Source of the DNA: Roseovarius mucosus
GTDB lineage: Bacteria > Pseudomonadota > Alphaproteobacteria > Rhodobacterales > Rhodobacteraceae
DNA: 64,000 nt
Reading direction: 5' to 3'
Assembly: GCF_002080415.1 (NCBI RefSeq)
Contig: NZ_CP020474.1
Location: forward strand, 3,175,501-3,239,500
The position numbers were made by a program, and so were the translations under genes. The notes beneath the pieces are model-generated. The model ran no database searches. It was not told the DNA's origin and saw only the letters and a list, made by a program, of their open reading frames with translations. Of the stretch, positions 57,691-64,000 are shown piece after piece; position 1 is the stretch's first letter; each line of letters starts with the position of its first letter.

Positions 57691-57721
57691 AATGTAATCT
57701 CTCTAGTGACTAGAGCTTCAA
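57691..57721 (-). promoter_or_regulatory. MerR-type 19-bp-spacer promoter with dyad operator for the CDF gene
   Basis: Minus strand: -35 TTGAAG (57721-57716), 19-bp spacer, -10 TACATT (57696-57691). The spacer contains the perfect dyad CTCTAGT-G-ACTAGAG (57701-57715). An over-long spacer with a central dyad is the hallmark of promoters activated by MerR-family metal regulators. Confidence 0.88.
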
Positions 57722-57733
57722 GGGGGTTTCGGG

Positions 57734-58186
57734 ATGTTTTTGTCGATTGGCGAGCTGTCGGCGCGCACGGGCGTCAAGGTGCCCACCATCCGCTATTACG
57801 AATCCCGTGGCCTGATTGCTGTGCCACTGCGCAGTGCGGGCAATCAACGCCGCTACGGGCGGGCAGAGCTGGAGCGGTTGGGGTTCATCCGCCATGCCCG
57901 CGATCTGGGGTTCTCGCTCGAGGCGATTGCGGCGCTGATCGAGTTGCAGGATCACCCCGACCGCGGGTGCGAGTCGGCCACCCGAATCGCGCAAGGTCAG
58001 CTTGGGGCAGTGCGGGAGAAAATCCGGCGATTGCGCGCACTTGAGACCGAGTTGGCGCGCATTGCAGAGGGATGCACGGGCGAGGGGGCCGCACGCGATT
58101 GTTATGTGCTGGCGTCTTTAGCCGACCACGACCTGTGCCGCCGGGATCACCCGGCGGAGGCCAGATCCTCGACCCAGCGAAGCTGA
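57734..58186 (+). CDS. MerR-family metal-responsive regulator
   Basis: 150 residues. N-terminal winged HTH (SIGELSARTGVKVPTIRYYE; RSAGNQRRY), a dimerisation helix, then cysteines suited to metal binding: RGCESA, EGCTGEG, RDCYVLASLADHDLC. This layout matches ZntR/CadR/PbrR-type sensors. Its operator lies in the gap to the divergent CDF gene. The 3' end overlaps the converging glycosyltransferase by 40 bp. Confidence 0.88.
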   Translation: MFLSIGELSARTGVKVPTIRYYESRGLIAVPLRSAGNQRRYGRAELERLGFIRHARDLGFSLEAIAALIELQDHPDRGCESATRIAQGQLGAVREKIRRLRALETELARIAEGCTGEGAARDCYVLASLADHDLCRRDHPAEARSSTQRS

Positions 58187-59388
58187 CGCGGCAGGCAGAT
58201 GCCGCGCAGATCATAGCGCGCGCGGATCAGCTCGCGCGCGGTCTTGCCCAACTGCGCCCGTGCTCCGGCATCCTCCAACAAGGCGCAAATCTCATCCACC
58301 AGCGCCTCGCGGTCAAAGAAATCCACGAGTCGCCCGGTCTCGCCATGGGTGATGACCTCGCGCACCGGGGCGGTATCGCCTGCGACTATCGCGGCGGAAC
58401 AAGACATCGCTTCCATCAGGGACCAACTGAGGACAAAGGGATAGGTAAGGTAGACATGCACCCGGCTGACCTGCAAAAGCCGCAGGAACTGATCATAAGG
58501 GATGCGCCCAAGAAACCGCACCCGCGCCCAATCTTCATCTGAAATCTGCGCGCGCACCTCATCAATGAAAATCTGCTTCCATGTCTGCCCCTTGGGGGGG
58601 CGGGCCCCATAGCTCACCTCGTCCCCGCCGACAATCAGCACCGTTGCATTGGGCCGCTCGCGCAAGAGGCGGGGCAGGGCGCGCATAAAGACATGATAGC
58701 CGCGATAGGGCTCTAGATTGCGGTTTACAAAGGTGATCACCTCATCTGCGCGGGTCACGTCGCACTGCCCTTCGATGGTCAGGCGGACATCGGGCAGGGG
58801 GGCGGCCTGAACCGTGTCGATGCCATCATGGCTGACCGTGATCCGCTCGCGGAAGGGGCTGGGAAAGGTATCGGCCTGAAACCGGGTCGGGCTGATTCCG
58901 GCGTGCCCGGTCTCGAAATGCAGGTGATTGTTGATGTTCTTCATCCGGATGCGCAGGGCTTCGGCCTCGATGTTTTTTGAGGCGAATTCGGGATCGAAGT
59001 TGAGATGCGGATAGCCCGCGAGGTGATAGAGCTCGCAATACAGGCCCAGCTTGGCCGTGGGCCAGACATCGCGCAGGAAAAGCGACTCTCCCCAGCCGGG
59101 ATGGGCCAGAATGAGATCGGGCGTATAGCCCTTTGCGCGTAGGTCTACCGCCGCCTGCCAGCACGCCTCGGCGCGCGTGACCTTGGTATCGAGATCGACC
59201 AGCCAGGGATGCAGGCTTTGCCCGTTACGCTTGGGCAGGGCATAGGGGATCACCTGCACGCCCTGCCATTTCATGGCTTCTTTGACCCGCAGGGTCAGCG
59301 CCACGCAGTTATGCCCCTGCTGGGCCAGAAGTGGGGCCAGATGTTTGTATTGGCCGGGAAAATTCTGATGGATAAAAAGGATTTTCAT
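58147..59388 (-). CDS. Glycosyltransferase family 4 protein
   Basis: 413 residues, GT-B fold. N-terminal MKILFIHQNFPGQYKHLAPL and LAHPGWGESLFLRDVWP are acceptor-domain motifs. The C-terminal nucleotide-sugar domain contains VLIVGGDEVSYG, VRFLGRIPYDQFLRLLQ and the EX7E-like LSWSLMEAMSCSAAIVAGDT. Sugar donor and acceptor cannot be deduced; an exopolysaccharide or LPS role is possible. It precedes leuS in the opposite direction and seems part of the segment inserted between DUF3576 and leuS. Confidence 0.88.
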   Translation of the reverse strand: MKILFIHQNFPGQYKHLAPLLAQQGHNCVALTLRVKEAMKWQGVQVIPYALPKRNGQSLHPWLVDLDTKVTRAEACWQAAVDLRAKGYTPDLILAHPGWGESLFLRDVWPTAKLGLYCELYHLAGYPHLNFDPEFASKNIEAEALRIRMKNINNHLHFETGHAGISPTRFQADTFPSPFRERITVSHDGIDTVQAAPLPDVRLTIEGQCDVTRADEVITFVNRNLEPYRGYHVFMRALPRLLRERPNATVLIVGGDEVSYGARPPKGQTWKQIFIDEVRAQISDEDWARVRFLGRIPYDQFLRLLQVSRVHVYLTYPFVLSWSLMEAMSCSAAIVAGDTAPVREVITHGETGRLVDFFDREALVDEICALLEDAGARAQLGKTARELIRARYDLRGICLPRQLRWVEDLASAG

Positions 59389-59537
59389 AGGTGTCCGTAT
59401 TTCAAAGGTTGTTCGTGGTTATAATCAGGCGATCGGCCCGCGCAAACCCCTTGCATTTTTACGCGCCCCCACTGGACCCGCGCGCGCCAACCGCCTATCA
59501 CCCCCTGCAACAACCCTATCAGTAAGAGGTGCGCCCC

Positions 59538-62132
59538 ATGTCGCGCTATGCCGCCAGTGACGTCGAAGCGAAATGGCAATCCGCCTGGGAGGCGGGCGAT
59601 GTGTTTCGTGCGCGCCGCGATGAGACACGGCCGAAATATTACGTGCTGGAAATGTTCCCCTATCCGTCGGGGCGTATCCACATGGGCCATGTGCGCAATT
59701 ACACCATGGGCGATGTGGTGGCGCGCTATAAGATTGCCACCGGGCATAACGTCTTGCATCCGATGGGCTGGGATGCCTTTGGCATGCCCGCAGAGAATGC
59801 GGCCATGGCGAGCGGTGGCCATCCCAAGGACTGGACCTACGCCAATATCGCCGACATGCGCGCCCAGATGAAGCCCTTGGGCCTGAGCATCGACTGGTCC
59901 CGCGAATTCGCCACCTGCGATCCGGAATACTATGGCCAGCAACAGGCGCTGTTTCTGGATTTTCTCGAACATGGGCTGGTCTATCGCAAGAATGCGGTGG
60001 TGAACTGGGACCCGGTCGATATGACCGTTCTGGCCAATGAGCAGGTGATTGACGGCAAGGGCTGGCGCTCGGGCGCGGATGTGGAGCGGCGCGAACTGAC
60101 GCAATGGTTCTTCCGCATTTCGGACCACGCCGAGGATCTGCTTGAGGCGCTCGATACCCTCGACAATTGGCCCGCCAAGGTGCGGCTGATGCAGGAGAAC
60201 TGGATCGGCAAATCGCGGGGGCTGCAATTTGCTTTTGGTCTGATTGACGGGCCAGAGGGGCATGACCGGGTCGAGGTGTACACCACCCGGCCCGATACGC
60301 TGATGGGGGCATCCTTTGTGGGGATTTCGCCGGATCACCCACTGGCCAAGCGGCTTGAGGCTGAGCGCGAAGATGTGGCGGCGTTCTGCGCCGAGGCGCG
60401 CAAGGGCGGCACCACCGCCGAGGCGATCGAGAAGGCCGAGAAGCTGGGGTTCGACACCGGGCTGCGTGTGCGCCATCCCTTTGATACCGCATGGGAATTG
60501 CCGGTCTATATCGCCAATTTCATCCTGATGGACTATGGCACGGGCGCTATTTTCGGCTGTCCGGGGCATGATCTGCGCGACCATGATTTTGCGCGCAAAT
60601 ATGATTTGCCCATTGTCGATACCTTTCTGCCGGTCGAGGGCGACCATGACATTCAGGCGGCGCCCTATGTGCCGCTCAAATCGGAAGCTGTGCGGTATAC
60701 GCGCCTGGTGGCGGGGGACGAAATTCAGACCGGCGAGACGGGTGTCAACGCCGCGATTGATTTCTGTGAGGCCAATGGCGTGGGCCAAGGTGTCACGAAA
60801 TTCCGCCTGCGCGATTGGGGTCTGAGCCGCCAACGCTATTGGGGATGCCCCATTCCGGTGGTGCATTGCGACACCTGCGGTGTGGTGCCGGAAGCCAAGG
60901 AAAACCTGCCCATCCGCCTGCCCGATGATGTCACCTTTGACGCCCCCGGCAATCCGCTGGATCGGCATCCGACATGGCGCGACTGTGCTTGCCCCCGCTG
61001 TGGCGCGCCCGCGCGGCGCGAGACTGACACGATGGATACATTCGTGGATTCAAGCTGGTATTACGCCCGCTTTACCGCGCCCCATGCCGCGACGCCCACG
61101 GATATGGCCGAGGCTGAGTATTGGATGAATGTGGACCAGTATATCGGCGGCATCGAGCATGCGATCCTGCACCTCTTGTATTCGCGGTTCTTTGCCCGCG
61201 CGATGCAGATCACCGGCCATTTGCCGCAGAAGGCGATCGAGCCCTTCGATGCGCTCTTCACGCAGGGGATGGTGACGCACGAAGCATACTATCGGGACGA
61301 ACAAGCCACGGTGCAAAACTACGAGACGGGTGAAACAAGAGAAGTTATCCGGCGTGTTTGGTTTTCCCCAGAACAGGTAGAACGGACATCAGAGGGCGCT
61401 GTTGAAATTGGAGTTGCCCCTGTAACTATCGTTCCGCCAATCAAGATGTCGAAATCCAAGAAGAATGTGGTCGATCCCTCGACCATTATCGCGCAATACG
61501 GGGCCGATACGGCGCGCTGGTTTGTCCTGTCTGACAGCCCGCCCGAGCGCGATGTGGAATGGACCGCCTCGGGCGCTGAGGCCGCGCATCGGCATCTGAG
61601 CCGCGTTTGGCGCCTTGCCGCCGAGATCGCGGCGAGCGACGCGCCCGCCACCCCAGAGGATGACACGCTCTTGCGTGAGATGCACAAATGCATCGACGAA
61701 GTGACCAAGGGCATCGACAGTTTCGGCTTTAACGCGGCGATTGCGCGGCTTTATGCCTTTACCAACACGCTGGCGAAATCGCAGGCAGGGACGGGGGCGA
61801 AGACCACCGCCGCCCGCACGCTGGCGCAGCTTATGTCGCCCATGACCCCGCATCTGGCCGAGGATATCTGGGCGATGCTGGGCGGTGAGGGTCTGATTGC
61901 CACAGCACTTTGGCCGGTCGCCGATCCGGCCATGCTGATCGACGAGACGGTCATTTTGCCCATTCAGATTAACGGCAAACGGCGGGGCGAAATCACCGTG
62001 CCTGCCGATATGCCGAAATCCGAGGTTGAAAAACTGGCGCTGGCCCACAATGCTGTGGTCAAGGCGCTGGACGGGGCCCAGCCCAAGAAGATCATCGTCG
62101 TCCCCGGACGGATCGTCAATGTCGTGGTATAG
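59538..62132 (+). CDS. leuS: Leucyl-tRNA synthetase
   Basis: 864 residues. HIGH motif as HMGH in [17 protein letters not shown]; editing (CP1) domain with [21 protein letters not shown] in [13 protein letters not shown]. It charges tRNA-Leu. The ATG at 59538 opens the conserved protein. Bases about 61275-61440, encoding the leucine-specific segment just before KMSKS, use codons rarely seen elsewhere in the gene (AGA, GTA, ACA, GGA, CCA, ACT) and are visibly less G+C-rich. The lptE gene overlaps the 3' end by 14 bp. Confidence 0.96.
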   Translation: MSRYAASDVEAKWQSAWEAGDVFRARRDETRPKYYVLEMFPYPSGRIHMGHVRNYTMGDVVARYKIATGHNVLHPMGWDAFGMPAENAAMASGGHPKDWTYANIADMRAQMKPLGLSIDWSREFATCDPEYYGQQQALFLDFLEHGLVYRKNAVVNWDPVDMTVLANEQVIDGKGWRSGADVERRELTQWFFRISDHAEDLLEALDTLDNWPAKVRLMQENWIGKSRGLQFAFGLIDGPEGHDRVEVYTTRPDTLMGASFVGISPDHPLAKRLEAEREDVAAFCAEARKGGTTAEAIEKAEKLGFDTGLRVRHPFDTAWELPVYIANFILMDYGTGAIFGCPGHDLRDHDFARKYDLPIVDTFLPVEGDHDIQAAPYVPLKSEAVRYTRLVAGDEIQTGETGVNAAIDFCEANGVGQGVTKFRLRDWGLSRQRYWGCPIPVVHCDTCGVVPEAKENLPIRLPDDVTFDAPGNPLDRHPTWRDCACPRCGAPARRETDTMDTFVDSSWYYARFTAPHAATPTDMAEAEYWMNVDQYIGGIEHAILHLLYSRFFARAMQITGHLPQKAIEPFDALFTQGMVTHEAYYRDEQATVQNYETGETREVIRRVWFSPEQVERTSEGAVEIGVAPVTIVPPIKMSKSKKNVVDPSTIIAQYGADTARWFVLSDSPPERDVEWTASGAEAAHRHLSRVWRLAAEIAASDAPATPEDDTLLREMHKCIDEVTKGIDSFGFNAAIARLYAFTNTLAKSQAGTGAKTTAARTLAQLMSPMTPHLAEDIWAMLGGEGLIATALWPVADPAMLIDETVILPIQINGKRRGEITVPADMPKSEVEKLALAHNAVVKALDGAQPKKIIVVPGRIVNVVV

Positions 62133-62610
62133 CCGCCGCTTTTTCCTGATGTCCGGCCTCGCCCTGCTGGCGGGGTGCGGTTTTGCGCCCGCCTATGGGC
62201 CGGGCGGGGCGGGTACGGCGCTGATGGGGCGGGTGGTCGTGGAGGCCCCCGATACCCGCGCGTCTTATCTCTTGACGCAAGAGATTGAGACGCGGCTGGG
62301 CAGGCGCGCCAATCCGCGCTATGCGCTGATCCCGGTCGTCACGCTGAACACGCAGGCCATGGCGATCAACCGCAATAACGTGGCATCCCGCTTTAACCTA
62401 TTAGGAACAGTGGCTTATAGCTTGCGTGATCTTGAGACGGGGCTGATTGTCACCTCGAGCGAAGTCACCAGCTTTACCGGCTACTCCGCGACCGGCACGA
62501 CCGTGGCGGTGCAGGCGGCGGAGCGCGACGCCGAGGCGCGGTTGATGGCGATTCTGGCGGATCAAGTGCTGACCCGCCTCTTGGCCGCAGACCTGCCTCA
62601 GCCGGAATGA
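62119..62610 (+). CDS. lptE: LPS-assembly lipoprotein LptE
   Basis: 163 residues, lipoprotein with lipobox LLAGC (Cys near residue 20) and the LptE fold features: [19 protein letters not shown] and the strand segment [20 protein letters not shown]. It plugs the LptD barrel for LPS export to the outer membrane. The ATG at 62119 overlaps leuS; the order leuS-lptE-holA is characteristic of proteobacteria. The holA ATG overlaps its stop. Confidence 0.9.
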   Translation: MSWYSRRFFLMSGLALLAGCGFAPAYGPGGAGTALMGRVVVEAPDTRASYLLTQEIETRLGRRANPRYALIPVVTLNTQAMAINRNNVASRFNLLGTVAYSLRDLETGLIVTSSEVTSFTGYSATGTTVAVQAAERDAEARLMAILADQVLTRLLAADLPQPE

Positions 62611-63635
62611 AGCTCTCGCCGCGCGATGCTGTCCGCTATTTCGCCAAGCCGGAGGCGCAGCGCACCGGCATCCTGATCTATGGCGCGGATGCGATGCGTG
62701 TGGCGCTCAGGCGGCAAGAGATGCTCGCGGCGTTGCTCGGCCCCACGGCGGATGCTGAAATGCGCCTGACACGTCTGCCTGCGGGCGACTTGCGCAAAGA
62801 CCCGGCCGCGCTTTTGGATGCGGTCAAGGCGCAGGGGTTCTTTCCCGGCCCGCGCGCGGCCTTTGTCGAGGATGCCAATGACACCGCCGCCGATGCCATT
62901 CTGGCGGCGCTCAGCGACTGGCAGGCGGGGGATGCCCAGATCATCGTGACCGCAGGCGCGCTCAAGGCGACATCGAAAATTCGCAAGGCGTTTGAGAGCC
63001 ATCCCGATGCCTATGCGGTTGGAATCTATGACGATCCCCCCAGCCGAGAGGAGATTGAGGCCACATTGGCCCGCGCCGGTTTGCGCGATGTGCCGGGGCC
63101 GGTCATGGCCGATCTGACAGCGCTGGCGCGCGATCTTGATCCGGGCGATTTTCGTCAGACCATTGAGAAGCTGGCGCTTTATAAGTTGGGGGACGCCACG
63201 CCGCTGAATGCGGCGGATATCGCCGCCTGCGCCCCTGCCTCGACCGAGGCGGATTTGGACGACATCCTCAATATCGTGGCAGAGGGGCGGTCAGCAGAGA
63301 TTGGCCCGGTGATGCGGCGGTTGAAGGCGCAGGGCACCCAGCCTGTTGGCCTCTGCATCGGGGCCACGCGGCATTTTCGGGCGCTCTATACCGCTGCGTC
63401 GGACCCCGGAGGGGCGGCGCAGGGCATTGCCCGGATGCGCCCGCCCATTTTCGGGCCCCGTCGCGACCGGATGCTGCGGCAGGCGCAAGGCTGGGGCGCG
63501 GAGCGCTTGCAACAGGCACTGACGATCCTGACAGATACCGACCTAACCCTGCGCTCCGCCGGACAGCGCGCGCCCGACATGGCACTGGTCGAGCGGGCAC
63601 TGATCCGGCTGGCGATGCTGGCCACGGCGCGGTGA
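62607..63635 (+). CDS. holA: DNA polymerase III subunit delta (HolA)
   Basis: 342 residues, the clamp-loader delta subunit: N-terminal AAA+-like domain (GILIYGADAMRVALRRQEML; GFFPGPRAAFVEDAND), a middle domain and the C-terminal collar (RRLKAQGTQPVGLCIGATRHF). It opens the beta clamp. Coupled to lptE by a four-base overlap. Last gene of the leuS operon; no clear terminator follows. Confidence 0.92.
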   Translation: MKLSPRDAVRYFAKPEAQRTGILIYGADAMRVALRRQEMLAALLGPTADAEMRLTRLPAGDLRKDPAALLDAVKAQGFFPGPRAAFVEDANDTAADAILAALSDWQAGDAQIIVTAGALKATSKIRKAFESHPDAYAVGIYDDPPSREEIEATLARAGLRDVPGPVMADLTALARDLDPGDFRQTIEKLALYKLGDATPLNAADIAACAPASTEADLDDILNIVAEGRSAEIGPVMRRLKAQGTQPVGLCIGATRHFRALYTAASDPGGAAQGIARMRPPIFGPRRDRMLRQAQGWGAERLQQALTILTDTDLTLRSAGQRAPDMALVERALIRLAMLATAR

Positions 63636-63817
63636 TCCGGGCGAATCTGGGTTAACAGACGGAAATTTAAGAAAATTACGGAGCGGTATCGGGGCTGTAT
63701 TGCGTCGGTGCGGGTTTGGGGGAAGTGTAGGGTTAATTCAGCGGGCGGTATGTCGCGACAGGTCGTACTTTTGAAGGGAGGGCCCTTGCATTCCCACACC
63801 GGAAAGCTGGAACAGCA
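63636..63817. other. Gap after holA, A+T-richer, no gene seen
   Basis: About 180 bp between two converging genes. It begins with an A/T-rich patch (AATTTAAGAAAATTACGG). I see no good terminator, repeat or RNA. The base composition differs from the genes to the left and resembles the fragment that follows. Confidence 0.4.
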
Positions 63818-64000
63818 TCAGGCTACCTTGGGTGGGAAAAAGATCGTCGATAGGCGATCAGGTTCGAGGTTGACCCTCCGACCCGGCTCCCACTTGGCTG
63901 CGGTTGTTCGGGACAAGGTATGTTCCTTAAGGTTGACCTCAATTTCTTGGTCACCAATGAAATCTGCAATGGTTAGCGAAATGCCGTCTATCATGATTGA
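63818..64000 (-). CDS. Riboflavin-synthase-like (lumazine-binding) protein, C-terminal fragment
   Basis: The last 60 residues of a minus-strand gene that continues beyond the window. The pattern MIDGISLTIADFIGDQEIEV, then VNLKEHTLSRTT and GRRVNLEPDRL matches the C-terminal lumazine-binding repeat of riboflavin synthase (IDG-SLTV, HT-TT, G-RVNLE-D). The extreme C-terminus (STIFFPPKVA) lacks the usual ARY-containing helix, so it may be a divergent or shortened paralogue. Codon use is less G+C-rich than in neighbours, hinting at transfer. Confidence 0.65.
   Translation of the reverse strand, partial: SIMIDGISLTIADFIGDQEIEVNLKEHTLSRTTAAKWEPGRRVNLEPDRLSTIFFPPKVA

Noticed and set aside
62401..62426. 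GGAAC-16 nt-CGTG inside lptE
   Set aside because: It is inside a coding region, with an imperfect -10 and no gene start near it.
1..64000. CRISPR arrays, insertion sequences and transposases
   Set aside because: No regularly spaced repeats and no transposase-like proteins were seen on either strand; the repeats reported are dispersed and non-coding.

Overview
ORGANISM. This is a G+C-rich alphaproteobacterial chromosome segment, most likely from Rhodobacteraceae (Roseobacter group). The evidence is a phyR / nepR-ecfG-histidine kinase stress locus, GcvT-fused dimethylglycine-dehydrogenase-like flavoproteins, an L-carnitine dehydrogenase-thioesterase fusion, the block leuS-lptE-holA, and intergenic repeats of a style I associate with this family. 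I see no prophage, insertion sequence, CRISPR array or replication origin. LAYOUT. 1-1154: end of a cobalamin operon (cobJ, cobM). 1.4-10.8 kb: a XRE-cupin regulator with a double operator, then a tightly packed operon (LysE exporter, GFA protein, two 814/815-residue flavin-GcvT demethylases, an MDR oxidoreductase and a homocysteine methyltransferase) that fits glycine-betaine/dimethylglycine/sarcosine breakdown, then rluA. 10.8-22.1 kb: a general-stress-response district holding the regulator genes phyR, nepR, ecfG and a HisKA_2 kinase, ringed by small envelope and membrane genes. Nine perfect and one near-perfect EcfG-type promoters (GGAAC-16 nt-CGTT) can be read directly in its gaps. 22.3-30.8 kb: housekeeping genes (tRNA-Lys, dapF, mtaB, dapC-like, ftsK, lolA, lytic transglycosylase, hspQ). 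30.8-35.8 kb: gamma-glutamyltransferase, a STAS/HATPase pair, thiolase, GNAT and methionine sulfoxide reductase genes. 36.0-44.5 kb: a carnitine/gamma-butyrobetaine cluster (caiD, ADP-forming acyl-CoA synthetase, acyl-CoA dehydrogenase, lcdH-thioesterase, SDR, BKACE) divergent from a GlxA-type regulator. 44.5-46.5 kb: an ECF sigma factor, a membrane anti-sigma candidate, a periplasmic metal sensor and an EF-hand protein. 46.7-56.4 kb: mixed genes including prs, a 955-residue secreted two-part protein with a Ca-binding RTX tail, an L,D-transpeptidase and a YggS protein. 56.5-63.6 kb: a DUF3576 lipoprotein, a MerR/CDF metal-efflux pair, a glycosyltransferase, leuS, lptE and holA. The last 180 bases carry the end of a riboflavin-synthase-like gene on the minus strand. 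HOW IT FITS TOGETHER. The carnitine cluster should deliver glycine betaine (plus acetoacetate). The 2-10 kb operon has the activities to strip its methyl groups, so the window may encode most of a route from gamma-butyrobetaine or carnitine to glycine; this is inference from family membership. The stress district looks like a self-contained regulon with its own regulators. REPEATS. Two intergenic repeat families stand out: a ~165-nt element with 19-21-nt terminal inverted repeats and internal hairpins (three good copies and one degenerate copy), and a short gene-end element related to CCTCGGGG/CATCTGGCC attached to variable hairpins, two copies of which form a perfect 27-nt inverted repeat at 38962-39122.
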